A program made the translations under genes and the position numbers. A stretch of 64,000 nucleotides of DNA from Pomphorhynchus laevis (Eukaryota; Acanthocephala; Palaeacanthocephala; Echinorhynchida; Pomphorhynchidae). The stretch is taken from the NCBI GenBank assembly GCA_012934845.2, contig WNNJ02001572.1:248001-312000 (forward strand). Reading direction: 5' to 3'. The notes beneath the pieces are model-generated. The model did no database searches. It worked only from the letters and a program-made list of their open reading frames with translations, and was not told the origin of the DNA. Of the stretch, positions 63,201-64,000 are shown in pieces (the first letter of the stretch is position 1; every line of letters begins with the position of its first letter).

Positions 63201-63369
63201 AAAAATAATTAATACCTAATTTAAGCAAAGCTTCTCGTAAGCTTTTGCTAATTGATCTCTTTTGAAATTCACTTTCACTTCTAAGCAAAATTGTCTTGTC
63301 GCCAATTTCAAGCTCAATTAATCTTTCGTCATTAGGCAAATTATCCTTTATGAAAGACAATTGTTGAAG
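2636..63369 (-). CDS. Giant Ig-domain muscle protein gene (UNC-89/obscurin- or titin-like), 35 exons, 5' partial
   Basis: The gene encodes a cytoskeletal scaffold of the sarcomere type. Exons on the minus strand: 63369-63216, 61244-61155, 56959-56847, 56804-56741, 54645-54598, 54551-54406, 49377-49278, 49228-49157, 49098-48954, 45321-45137, 36155-35853, 35790-35467, 35416-35114, 32933-26208, 19716-19576, 19526-19386, 19330-19058, 19006-18648, 18594-18369, 9699-9565, 9507-9373, 9317-9045, 8993-8635, 8581-8356, 7185-6907, 6862-6764, 6715-6612, 4979-4867, 4812-4692, 4636-4452, 4397-4269, 3386-3205, 3147-3082, 3003-2827, 2778-2636. I checked phase at all 34 junctions and each is consistent. All are GT-AG except one GC-AG. 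About 39 Ig domains and one Fn3 are visible. The Ig-only run with an Ig-linker-Fn3 end resembles UNC-89/obscurin; the family assignment is inference, while the Ig/Fn3 content is seen directly. Confidence 0.85.
3387..4268. other. Intron, AT-rich, no element recognised
   Basis: Intron between the two halves of the last Ig domain. 3640-4090 is almost pure A/T with short palindromic TTAATAAT runs. Nothing else is seen. Confidence 0.5.
4269..4812 (-). CDS. Ig domain and first half of the last Ig
   Basis: Exons 4812-4692 and 4636-4452 make one Ig: FIQKPTNLVLNPGGNA, VTWYLKGHPLK, then SDSRISIQSEPPVTSK and FGTYESIAENPFGND. Exon 4397-4269 starts the next Ig (PRFIRPPRDLVATEGQ, AKFDMFIDGEPMPDIS) and ends inside the Trp codon, which is completed by the exon beginning at 3386. 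Confidence 0.87.
4867..7185 (-). CDS. Two Ig domains (exons 7185-6907, 6862-6764, 6715-6612, 4979-4867)
   Basis: Exon 7185-6907 is one Ig (PVVGFLSPLPEKMFIRHGE, FKLQCIVSD, LNWLKDGEKI, DESVYTACIVD). The next three exons build another: SLIVPKIIIPCSN, FEFKCKVKG, LEVVWLKDGQRLIPN, and, after a 1.6 kb intron, ESDEGRYECYVSNSVGED. The junction at 6612/4979 is phase 0 and restores RKM-NCEESDEGRYEC. Phases through all four exons agree. Confidence 0.88.
4980..6611. other. Intron of 1.6 kb, no element recognised
   Basis: Splits an Ig domain. 5200-6090 is less AT-rich than its surroundings but has no open frame with a recognisable protein. About 6125-6190 holds a short direct repeat (TATTTAATTTTTGTTTATTT). 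Confidence 0.5.
7311..9486. repeat. Segmental duplication, copy A (partner 17324-19499)
   Basis: Near-identical to 17324-19499 at a constant offset of 10,013 bases with no indel seen. Contains a truncated LINE piece, an intron and most of the four-Ig module. By eye I find about 17 substitutions in 2,176 bp, about 15 of them before position 8335. Confidence 0.9.
7316..7566 (-). mobile_element. LINE fragment (RT motif A-B region), inside duplication copy A
   Basis: Same sequence as 17329-17569, with the reverse-transcriptase motifs KAFDCVNHHILI, LLDRTQRV and GVPQGSAL on the minus strand. It stops abruptly at 7316, where AT-rich sequence begins. Confidence 0.85.
8356..9699 (-). CDS. Four-Ig module, copy A (five exons)
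   Basis: Exons 9699-9565, 9507-9373, 9317-9045, 8993-8635 and 8581-8356. Same architecture and phases as copy B. The first exon reads AQEIEFVVPLKNRVASEGD and KVVWKINGKPIS, against IKFVVPLKNKSIFEND and NVVWKINGIPVE in copy B: obviously related but diverged. From the middle of the second exon onward the two copies are near identical in DNA. It splices in frame both to copy B upstream (LVVI-PQEIEF) and to the next Ig downstream (VVI-QPVVGF), so both modules can sit in the same protein, lengthening it by about 375 residues. Confidence 0.9.
9700..10212. other. Intron sequence, AT-rich
   Basis: Start of the 8.7 kb intron 9700-18368 between the two four-Ig modules. It holds a single TIR-like arm near 10020-10055 (ATCTGATCTGATCT). 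There are no genes. Confidence 0.5.
10213..10662 (-). repeat. Inverted end of the Penelope-like element (left arm)
   Basis: Reverse complement of 11648-12097, 450 bp on each side with no indel seen. It includes the last about 80 codons of the endonuclease in antisense and the 3' untranslated end. Confidence 0.92.
10664..10757. repeat. Tandem repeat with palindrome at the PLE left-arm junction
   Basis: Two copies of a unit containing ACAGGTGTACACCTGT and GGACCCACTTACGCCGGCC, with an extra AGGTGTAC between them. It lies exactly where the inverted arm meets the truncated RT. Confidence 0.75.
10758..11884 (+). CDS. PLE RT C-terminal part plus GIY-YIG endonuclease ORF
   Basis: The open frame actually starts upstream at 10613, but codons before about 10758 read through the inverted end and a tandem repeat and are not PLE protein. 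About 375 residues are element-specific: YVDD box near 10816-10827, endonuclease GIY-YIG equivalent at about 11590-11645, catalytic-type Arg in RANNRRKD and Glu in REKYW. The stop at 11882-11884 lies in the inverted end. Its mirrored antisense copy at 10426-10740 is a shadow. Confidence 0.85.
11648..12097 (+). repeat. Inverted end of the Penelope-like element (right arm)
   Basis: Direct-orientation arm containing the end of the endonuclease ORF and the 3' region with a hammerhead-core-like motif. Confidence 0.92.
12014..12043 (+). ncRNA. Hammerhead-ribozyme-like motif in PLE end (right arm)
   Basis: Reads CTGAGGA, then A, then GGTCC paired with GGACC across a six-base loop, then GAAAC. CUGANGA-stem II-GAAA is the hammerhead core, and PLE ends are known to carry minimal hammerheads. 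The extra A and an unclear stem I/III make this a candidate only. The mirror copy is at 10267-10296 on the minus strand. Confidence 0.45.
12152..12203. repeat. (TA)n microsatellite at PLE right edge
   Basis: About 26 TA units directly after the element; a shorter run precedes its left edge. Confidence 0.9.
12204..13130. other. Intron sequence with one MITE arm
   Basis: 12200-12310 matches the dispersed repeat arm (GTAGACTCAGTTATCTGATA). The rest is unremarkable AT-rich intron. Confidence 0.45.
13151..13405 (+). mobile_element. LINE 3' fragment between two direct repeats
   Basis: 13215-13335 reads RRGHSKVLVVHEHGKYPRH then FRLSHRAVNVWNRL on the plus strand, the usual C-terminus of LINE ORF2. 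It is flanked by direct repeats at 13151-13222 and 13338-13404 beginning GGTTCCCGCAAATGGGCCC, related to the TIR of the element at 43970-44537. Confidence 0.65.
13423..14892 (-). mobile_element. Retroelement fossil, C-terminal part (RT-associated family)
   Basis: An old retroelement remnant on the minus strand. Recognisable pieces are SYGYYVNSTKSSLLLHENV, PIRLGGIGVSD, a Cys/His motif around CDAMLSLSHCISCKRGGF with RHDVVRD, and, nearest its end, SEISLALCRAASMCIRGYRS. These occur together in the C-terminal half of a widespread animal retroelement protein class; I cannot fix the clade and DIRS-like kinship is possible. It is broken in several places and lacks the RT core. It is joined at about 14893 to a LINE piece. 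Confidence 0.6.
14893..16270 (-). mobile_element. LINE remnant (APE-RT type, nematode-common family)
   Basis: Minus strand. From 16270 down: degraded endonuclease end and linker (ITKPGQRYIS, DDTWNKSKSMIYKAACKTL), then INTKLDTRDENGTLFRIVKR, QQTKDIERFHCVND, ERWREYFEEIATE, and RT start CNYRPIRLLSHTLKMFERI, GTTNVIHATRLLLE. There are several stops and frameshifts, and RT is lost after the first blocks. A second copy of the TRD...RIVKR...QQTKDI piece is repeated at 14893-14962, so two insertions or a local duplication are present. Confidence 0.75.
16395..17569 (-). mobile_element. LINE remnant (jockey/CR1-like RT), 5'-truncated
   Basis: Starts at RT motif A (KAFDCVNHHILINELVKI), then LLDRTQRVGYKE, GVPQGSALSSFLFAVYVDDF, a degenerate active-site box (FAGG in place of YADD), RSKSKIMHIN, LRILGVYFTANLSWSRHI and the C-terminal LVRSLLVYRY. 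Frameshifts split it near 17240 and 16885. The 3' end carries ATTGATTGATTGATTA repeats (plus strand 16404-16420), like the short tandem tails of such LINEs. Confidence 0.8.
17324..19499. repeat. Segmental duplication, copy B (partner 7311-9486)
   Basis: Here the LINE continues past the left edge to about 16395, whereas in copy A it is cut at 7311-7316. The right edge falls inside the exon 19526-19386. Confidence 0.9.
18369..19716 (-). CDS. Four-Ig module, copy B (five exons)
   Basis: Exons 19716-19576, 19526-19386, 19330-19058, 19006-18648 and 18594-18369. They encode four Ig domains: DIKFVVPLKN...LDVK; MPVKTIEGLKDVIVNEDED...; IPPKFVVLLKDTT...LNVS; and VVFLEPLKDVTVHEKETATFC...LVVI. Conserved features include PSWLKDD, DEGWYKLLFGD, FECVVSD and VDWYIDGKKL. 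The last three and a half domains are the same, residue for residue, as copy A at 8356-9507, while the first half-domain (19716-19576) is clearly diverged from its partner. The donor of the first exon is best read as GC (see findings). Confidence 0.9.
19574..19575 (-). promoter_or_regulatory. Non-canonical GC splice donor
   Basis: The exon 19716-19576 must end at phase 1 to join exon 19526-19386. The only fitting donor is AAAAG followed by gcaaga, i.e. a GC-AG intron; the homologous place in copy A has an ordinary gtatgt donor at 9564. GT further on (gttaaa) would put a stop in frame. Confidence 0.65.
19717..21129. other. Intron, AT-rich, one MITE arm
   Basis: Start of the 6.5 kb intron 19717-26207. 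A TIR arm lies at 20203-20225 (GACTCAGTTACCTGATATGA). 20310-20550 and 20930-21120 are long A/T palindromic runs. No gene. Confidence 0.45.
21130..21900. mobile_element. Mosaic of Penelope-like (AT-rich family) 3' fragments and a dispersed repeat
   Basis: 21220-21340 and 21675-21820 are minus-strand copies of the PLE 3' coding end (reverse complement of the piece at 60430-60530). 21440-21600 is a copy of the GGTTTCGGCCCCTAA repeat family. A 47-bp segment (TTGATTTATATATTTTACTA...) occurs twice, at 21378 and 21615. Confidence 0.7.
22455..24300 (-). mobile_element. Penelope-like element, AT-rich family, longest 5' part
   Basis: ORF 22901-23779 and its upstream continuation to about 24240 carry the N-terminal domains of the RT protein: CNCKSLSFDKINEHICTHN, ENCELRKLLLKGYKYRL, IITTIDKASNNFVFICKK, and PILYWNPKLHKNPIKPRFI (RT fingers/palm). 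This combination is diagnostic of a PLE lineage seen in many invertebrates. 22592-22780 repeats a later segment (EQIYPGSLILNKTNINDK). The RT catalytic box itself is in other fragments. Truncated and degenerate. Confidence 0.8.
22901..23779 (-). pseudogene. PLE RT N-terminal ORF
   Basis: 292 codons, Lys/Asn-rich as expected for a gene in so AT-rich a genome. The homologous part ends around IEINTGIKHYFS, where other copies (57600, 59720) continue into NSTN/FSTLYTNLDL; here it runs into unrelated sequence. Confidence 0.7.
24880..25550 (+). mobile_element. Penelope-like fragment with RT catalytic box, two overlapping copies
   Basis: Plus strand: YLKVGASIFRQIKGVSMGG, NSSPIIADLFLSF, then KYMFRYIDDICVFNSNNF at about 25268-25320. 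The segment from IADLFLSF to YIDD is repeated, degenerate, at about 25365-25530. Confidence 0.75.
25551..26207. other. Intron end before the giant exon
   Basis: AT-rich; nothing recognised. Confidence 0.5.
26208..32933 (-). CDS. Giant 6.7 kb exon with about 22 tandem Ig-like domains
   Basis: One uninterrupted exon of 6,726 bases (2,241 full codons plus split codons at each end). The acceptor is at 32934-32935 and the donor at 26206-26207. An in-frame ATG at 32976 lies inside the intron and is unlikely to be used. The first about 70 residues are linker (KRRLSEDYATQTETIRIDRM), then about 22 Ig-like units follow, recognised by F-strand motifs such as QSGFYEITIP, DEGSYELRCG, DSGTYSIDVG, DSGVYALSLN, HTGDYVCKLN, HTGFYQCVFT and DTGEWKCQVD. 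Roughly the first dozen mostly lack the F-strand Cys; the later ones regain it. Units alternate in two types; the A type starts with a form of L-D-L-x-K-T-x-F-x-E-G-E. The upstream exon joins as VTG-ISITEYG and the downstream exon as QIK-EDTTDIKF. Confidence 0.9.
32934..35113. other. Intron of 2.2 kb with two unassigned ORFs
   Basis: 33284-33541 (minus) reads MAKKAIGKGIINKMSPSVN then PSFGKIGSVSGYNTAG; 34238-34435 (plus) reads KVKLSFDQVCNEFRFPN. Base composition around 33250-33560 and 34200-34450 is less AT-rich than nearby. I recognise neither. A half MITE (GGAGCCAGATCAAAT) is at 33680-33745 and a duplicated AACATTAGCGAATGT at 33190-33243. Confidence 0.35.
35114..36155 (-). CDS. Three Ig domains, one per exon
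   Basis: Exons 36155-35853, 35790-35467 and 35416-35114 are 303, 324 and 303 bases, all phase 1-1, each holding one whole Ig domain. Signatures: AYLHCPTN / PVVWFKET / DQGIYTCWSYD for the first; TAIFRTK / ELTWLHNGRPI / DEGRYCAQRRN for the second; CCLSCVLD / NLHWYKSS / DQGFYHVVDQE for the third. Introns between them are 62 and 50 bases. Symmetric phase 1-1 exons of one domain each are the form in which Ig modules are easily duplicated or shuffled. Confidence 0.88.
36156..36576. repeat. Dispersed-repeat fragments in intron
   Basis: 36290-36440 carries the TCCTCTTGGTGTCCTCTAA and AATTCATAAAAAGTGACTTT pieces of the dispersed non-autonomous family, ending in a TIR-like arm (CAGCTACCTGATCTGATT). 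Confidence 0.55.
36577..39240 (-). mobile_element. LINE remnant with APE endonuclease and RT pieces
   Basis: Minus strand, 5' at about 39240: endonuclease end (FREDLQALLDSTSVEFPR, NNLCIINTMFEHKEIHRCTW, STDHYFVVSKL), linker (KSKRCVRACWERLADVSVKE), then RT blocks (SAPFVQ-like region with WNLGSALYS, VGVGRRQGCSLPPLLF, ITYLLFADNVALL) and the C-terminal end (FVPVLTYGHELWVM, MRFLGDVAGLSLRNKVR, ESQSRWLGHVLRMSRDRLP). FADN replaces FADD. Many stops and frameshifts. A second, more diverged copy of the C-terminal piece lies inside at about 37480-37690. Confidence 0.82.
39600..39800 (-). repeat. Dispersed non-autonomous repeat (GGCCCCTAATTCCTCG family)
   Basis: Order in the consensus direction: AAGTCAATTTTTATGAATTG, GTTGTATCAGAATAAGGATT, GAGGTCATCAGGAGGAACTG, CTATGCTATCAGGTTTCGGC, CCAACATAGCAGCGGGGCCA, CTAATGACGTATTTCCTCTG, then TCTTATTCTAATACAAAGTA and a TTATCCATCC end. 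This copy is reversed and decayed. Other copies: 21440-21600 (+), 24680-24740 (+, partial), 41165-41400 (-), 44660-44940 (+), 47750-47950 (+), 50990-51150 (-), 51320-51450 (+), 54945-55045 (-, partial). No ORF. Confidence 0.75.
40467..40601. repeat. Short inverted-repeat element
   Basis: Arms of about 36 bases: TAGTTATTATTGAACGAAGA... at 40467-40502 and its complement at 40564-40600, differing by a few bases, with an A/T interior. MITE-like. Confidence 0.7.
41165..41400 (-). repeat. Dispersed non-autonomous repeat copy
   Basis: Reversed copy of the GGCCCCTAATTCCTCG family, fairly complete from the TTATCCAT side to the AATTCATAAAAATTG side. Confidence 0.75.
41520..42439. other. Intron sequence, no element recognised
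   Basis: Only a short piece of the dispersed repeat at 42280-42345 is identifiable. Confidence 0.45.
42440..43320 (+). mobile_element. LINE 3' part (RT C-terminal domain), plus strand
   Basis: ORF 42460-43062 encodes YKDLGVYVCSNLSTRLHAET, LYASPACYPITLRERNN, MEYQDRLSSLGMRSLRYLHD and KADLCLAWQILHD, the thumb/connection region after the RT active site in jockey/CR1-type LINEs. The frame shifts near 43065; 43140-43300 is the continuing C-terminus. It ends in AATATCAATAAGATCAATAAGATCAATAA-type tandem tail (43297-43325). It is strongly 5'-truncated and less decayed than the other LINEs here. Confidence 0.8.
43616..43935. mobile_element. MITE, second full copy of the ACGTAGACTCAGTT TIR family
   Basis: Left arm GCGTAGACTCAGTTAGC at about 43617 and right arm at about 43909-43935. 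The interior aligns along its whole length with 134-430, with small insertions near 43860-43895. Confidence 0.75.
43970..44537. mobile_element. Non-autonomous DNA transposon with 17-bp TIRs
   Basis: AAATTGGTTACCCGCAA at 43970 and TTGCGGGTAACCAATTT at 44521-44537 are exact reverse complements; TA flanks both inner ends if the TIR is taken as AATTGGTTACCC, as in Tc1/mariner elements. The 102-codon ORF at 44053-44361 has no family I recognise. Related ends occur at 13151 and 13338. Confidence 0.75.
44660..44940 (+). repeat. Dispersed non-autonomous repeat copy
   Basis: Forward copy with a local duplication of its CGCTAATGA segment (44755-44800). Confidence 0.72.
45137..49098 (-). CDS. Ig domain split over two exons
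   Basis: Exons 49098-48954 and 45321-45137 encode a linker and one Ig domain: APTFDTPLYPVSTQLGKS, B-strand Cys in ATLCCRIN, C-strand Trp formed across the splice junction (phase 2, IQ-W-KDDVHLL), and F strand HAGFYTLKLRNKFGEANS. The intron lies exactly at the conserved Trp, a common intron place in muscle Ig exons. The intron 45322-48953 holds two Penelope-like fragments and a pair of inverted element ends. Confidence 0.82.
45959..46321. mobile_element. Inverted pair of element ends with hammerhead-like cores
   Basis: 45960-46063 and 46215-46320 are inverted repeats (CCTCGTGTGGTTGTTTGAAT... against its complement). Each arm contains CCGAAACACGAAATGTAGG followed by CTGATGA. Homologous sequence follows the Penelope-like RT at 58085-58210 and 60575-60640, so this is a pair of PLE terminal repeats without the coding part. 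Confidence 0.65.
46218..46261 (+). ncRNA. Hammerhead-core-like motif in PLE terminal repeat
   Basis: CCGAAAC-ACGAA-AUGUA-GGCGUGAGCUCACUG-CUGAUGA-GGUCC. Core elements GAAA, UA and CUGAUGA are in hammerhead order with stem II strands on the outside. The stem I pairing next to the core is poor, so this is a candidate. Confidence 0.35.
46975..47660 (-). mobile_element. Penelope-like fragments (AT-rich family), two overlapping copies
   Basis: Minus strand. 47226-47640 runs from TSIFRQTKGVPMGGNSSP to YINDICVFNSNNFYSISEQ and KTNINDKEGVYLDMNI; 46980-47215 repeats the catalytic part in worse shape. YIND replaces YIDD. Confidence 0.75.
47750..47950 (+). repeat. Dispersed non-autonomous repeat copy with internal palindrome
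   Basis: Forward copy; GGATTAGAGGT and its reverse complement ACCTCTAATCC face each other at 47774-47810, replacing part of the usual sequence. Confidence 0.7.
47985..48620 (-). mobile_element. Penelope-like fragment (AT-rich family)
   Basis: MFRYIDDICVFKSNSFYSIS, KTYIDDKEGVYLDMNIK and LYRKDDIFKFTRNIF on the minus strand (48157-48378), then the 3' coding end down to about 47990. The YIDD box is intact. Confidence 0.78.
49157..54645 (-). CDS. Ig domain in three exons plus a linker exon
   Basis: Exons 54645-54598, 54551-54406, 49377-49278 and 49228-49157. The first three together encode one I-set Ig domain. It has an A-strand start EDLQIIIPLENQRV, the B-strand Cys in SLRCVIN, the C-strand Trp in AIWYKDGLLIPN and the F-strand signature DSGNYSVEIFSPSG. 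The F strand has Val where Cys is usual. The fourth exon is a basic, Arg/Ser/Tyr-rich linker (GRSLERTTYRHSQFQDY). The intron 49378-54405 is 5 kb of repeats. Confidence 0.8.
50990..51450. repeat. Two dispersed repeat copies in opposite orientation
   Basis: 50990-51150 is a reversed copy and 51320-51450 a forward copy, separated by a TIR arm (ATCAGATCAGCTAACTGAG, 51226-51248). Confidence 0.7.
51763..51835. repeat. Strong hairpin
   Basis: ATACCTCCACTGCT ... AGAGAGGACCG faces CGGTCCTCTCT ... AGCAGTGGAGGTAT: two stems of 14 and 11 bp around a short loop. A PLE-like piece (GTAGCCTTATTCTTAATAAA) follows at once. Confidence 0.75.
53484..54270. mobile_element. Cluster of TTATTGGAGCTGGATC hairpin MITEs, one interrupted
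   Basis: 53484-53530 and 53706-53831 are the two parts of one copy, split by a piece ending in the TIR arm ACGTAGACTCAGTTAGCTGA. A half copy is at 53935-54035 and another whole copy at 54064-54270. Confidence 0.6.
54646..56740. other. Intron of 2.1 kb
   Basis: Contains a partial dispersed repeat (54945-55045) and a retroelement fossil (55085-55640); 55800-56560 is AT-rich without further signal. Confidence 0.5.
55085..55640 (+). mobile_element. Retroelement fossil, C-terminal part
   Basis: Plus strand. CGCGSLIDRFGLHGLDCS with RHPEINNLI, and further on PSAIETLGAFGPFG and AQKGLMQHALRR-type sequence, typical of the C-terminal end of a class of animal retroelement proteins related in architecture to the fossil at 13423-14892. 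Broken in several places; only the end is present. Confidence 0.55.
56741..63369 (-). CDS. Linker exons upstream of the first visible Ig domain (possible PH-domain end)
   Basis: Four exons: 63369-63216, 61244-61155, 56959-56847 and 56804-56741. They encode about 140 residues without an Ig signature. The first exon reads DKTILLRSESEFQKRSIS followed by SLREALLKL. A beta strand followed by an amphipathic helix is how PH domains end, and obscurin/UNC-89 carries SH3-DH-PH ahead of its Ig domains. This is suggestive only. The next exons are acidic (EEFEVLESTTDVDEDY) and then basic and tyrosine-rich (RQYKATRYDYSGKSPQ), like unstructured linkers. Acceptors, donors and phases (1, 1, 0, 1) fit the flanking exons. 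The large introns hold PLE fragments, the FLYWCH element and a minisatellite. Confidence 0.7.
57450..58420 (+). mobile_element. Penelope-like fragment (AT-rich family), plus strand
   Basis: From a TVYMNKIFKIIKAHFKKYC-like segment at about 57520 through NTYDFSTLYTNLDLADIKEA and GIPMGGNSSPIIVDL to the 3' coding end at about 58250-58360. A terminal-repeat-like piece with GAAACGTGAAAT and CTGATGAG lies within it at 58085-58210. Degenerate. Confidence 0.72.
58440..58613 (+). mobile_element. Penelope-like fragment left of the FLYWCH element
   Basis: Reads SVYMNKILKVIKAHFKK and NTGIKHYFSI. Its last about 79 bases are repeated right of the FLYWCH element at 59656. Confidence 0.8.
58618..59652. mobile_element. 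TIR element (MULE-like) carrying a FLYWCH ORF, right end tandemly duplicated
   Basis: About 95-bp inverted ends: left 58623-58713, right 59555-59650, with a second right end at 59335-59428 created by a 218-bp tandem duplication (units starting at 59210 and 59428). Each end holds a palindrome GGAAACTCGCC-AAT-GGCGAGTTTCC and a further CGAAAACTCGCC. It is far richer in GC at its tips than the surroundings. No transposase catalytic domain. Confidence 0.8.
58771..59310 (-). CDS. FLYWCH zinc-finger protein of a TIR element (no transposase core)
   Basis: 179 codons. Residues 1-65 form a FLYWCH-type zinc finger: TQRGAPMLDYNGFLYHIS, then WRCKYRDCKGQV and HTC, with the C-x5-C...H-x-C pattern. Residues about 130-170 (DIPLELQTTLNGFRFLQYD, TVIFYSEEFLSYI) resemble the stretch that in MULE-type transposases precedes the DDE domain; the frame then stops 58 bp from the left TIR. 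FLYWCH fingers bind DNA, so the product could bind the element's own ends; this is inference. The frame is uninterrupted. Confidence 0.75.
   Translation of the reverse strand: MKYFKTQRGAPMLDYNGFLYHISNKKEDVIRWRCKYRDCKGQVTIKNDTLPPISAESHTCSSNEGKNAAIIANQSILNRCKESNERFVTVFTSETKNLETKTLSKVTSFENMRDYAKKIRNERDNYTPGPENDIPLELQTTLNGFRFLQYDSGLTSGSRTVIFYSEEFLSYIKKIFLLF
59656..60560 (+). mobile_element. Penelope-like fragment right of the FLYWCH element
   Basis: NTGIKHYFSINSTNEFLEQT, YDFSTLYTNLDLVDNKEA, HVKGVSMGGNCSPIIADL, then a gap over the YIDD region (60110-60190), FNSNNFYSISEQIYPVSLIL, KTNINDKEGVYLDMNIK, LYRKDDIFKF, and the 3' coding end to 60540. A hammerhead-like terminal motif follows at 60575-60633. 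Confidence 0.78.
60575..60633 (-). ncRNA. Hammerhead-core-like motif after PLE coding end
   Basis: Minus strand: GUGUC-GAAAC-GUAAA-AUGUA-GGUCUGAGACAGCAG-CUGAUGA-GGUCUCAC. Short stem III with AAA loop (ACGU/AUGU), core GAAA and CUGAUGA present. Homologous to 46218-46261 and 58089-58137. Confidence 0.35.
60735..61030. repeat. Hairpin and a small Penelope-like fragment
   Basis: 60756-60781 is AAAGAGAGACGGGGGCGTCT..., a 10-bp stem hairpin; 60880-61030 repeats the PLE 3' coding end (LENHLNNLIDTYF). Confidence 0.65.
61690..62892. repeat. Minisatellite, about 16-17 bp unit, with inverted end
   Basis: Roughly 70 imperfect copies of GGAATCTACATTTAAA between exons at 61155 and 63216. Variants CTTCATT, CAACATT and TTTATTT recur in blocks, and 61910-61975 is matched by 62285-62350. 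The last about 60 bases (62830-62892) are in the opposite orientation (TTTAAATGTAGATTCC). Confidence 0.9.
62893..63215. other. Intron remainder
   Basis: AT-rich, nothing recognised. Confidence 0.5.
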
Positions 63370-64000
63370 CTGAAAAGAAAAACATCGAGGTAATGAAAAC
63401 GGTACATATTTTTTTTACTTGATTTAAACTAACAAATAATATAAACTAACAATAGGTAGTGATATTAATAATGATTTGATAATCATATCTAATATTAAAA
63501 TTTAATTCGTTAATGGTTCTGGAATTTACATAATCTTTAGTTTTCATCAAGTACACTTTCTAAATAACTAACAACAATTATTTGAATAATTGTCTAATCA
63601 TTAATTATTATTTTATAATTTTAATAATTATTTATTTAATCAATAATATTTATCAAATAATTTAATGATTAATCAAGTTATATTATTTAATTTAATATTA
63701 ATTTAATATTAAAATATTATTAATTATTTTATTAATAAATATTAGTTATTAATATTAATTATTAATTATTAATGTGATATTAATTATTTGATAACTGAAA
63801 AATTTCAAAGAATAATTTTAAAATGATCGAAAGAACCAATATGGGGTTAATGCTTGGTTTTTAAAACCTTATTGTTAGATAAATATTATTTAACATACGT
63901 TTTATAATTTATAATTTATGATTATTTTGCTTTAATAAACGTAATTTTGAGAGATATAACCCGAACCAATTAGACGAAAACATTTTTAGGTACATAAGAA
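63370..64000. other. Intron upstream of the first visible exon
   Basis: AT-rich with palindromic TTAATATTAATT runs at 63560-63790; no exon seen. Confidence 0.5.

Overview
The window is very AT-rich animal DNA. Almost all of it is the transcribed part of one giant muscle-protein gene on the minus strand, running from high to low coordinates. I could place 35 exons between 63369 and 2636. Every splice junction keeps the reading frame, giving about 4,212 codons: a linker region, roughly 39 immunoglobulin (Ig) domains and one fibronectin type III (Fn3) domain. Long uninterrupted runs of Ig, then Ig-linker-Fn3 at the 3' side, fit the UNC-89/obscurin class best; titin, stretchin and kettin relatives are not excluded. 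The 5' end lies beyond position 64000. Short introns of about 50 bases alternate with introns of 2-9 kb. With one nematode-like LINE family and the muscle gene type, an ecdysozoan (nematode or arthropod) is plausible, but I cannot name the organism.

Layout by gene direction. 63369-56741: linker exons, perhaps the end of a PH-like region. 54645-45137: two Ig domains split over several exons. 36155-35114: three one-exon Ig domains. 32933-26208: a single 6.7 kb exon with about 22 Ig domains, many lacking the usual F-strand cysteine. 19716-18369 and 9699-8356: two copies of a four-Ig, five-exon module. 7185-4269: four more Ig domains. 3386-2636: end of the last Ig, a linker and an Fn3 domain followed by a stop.

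The introns are packed with mobile elements: a GIY-YIG Penelope-like element with 450 bp inverted ends (10.2-12.2 kb); at least eight fragments of a second, AT-rich Penelope-like family (21-25, 47-48 and 57-61 kb); four or five non-LTR retrotransposon remnants; two old retroelement fossils; a small TIR element carrying a FLYWCH zinc-finger ORF without a transposase core (58.6-59.65 kb); several MITE families; and a 1.2 kb minisatellite.

The most notable observations are: (i) a 2.18 kb nearly identical duplication 10,013 bp apart inside the gene, with one end inside an exon whose remainder belongs to a much older paralogous pair, which looks like a gene-conversion patch; (ii) hammerhead-core-like motifs at the ends of both Penelope-like families; (iii) the FLYWCH-only TIR element; (iv) a likely GC-AG intron; and (v) the cysteine-poor two-domain Ig super-repeat in the giant exon.
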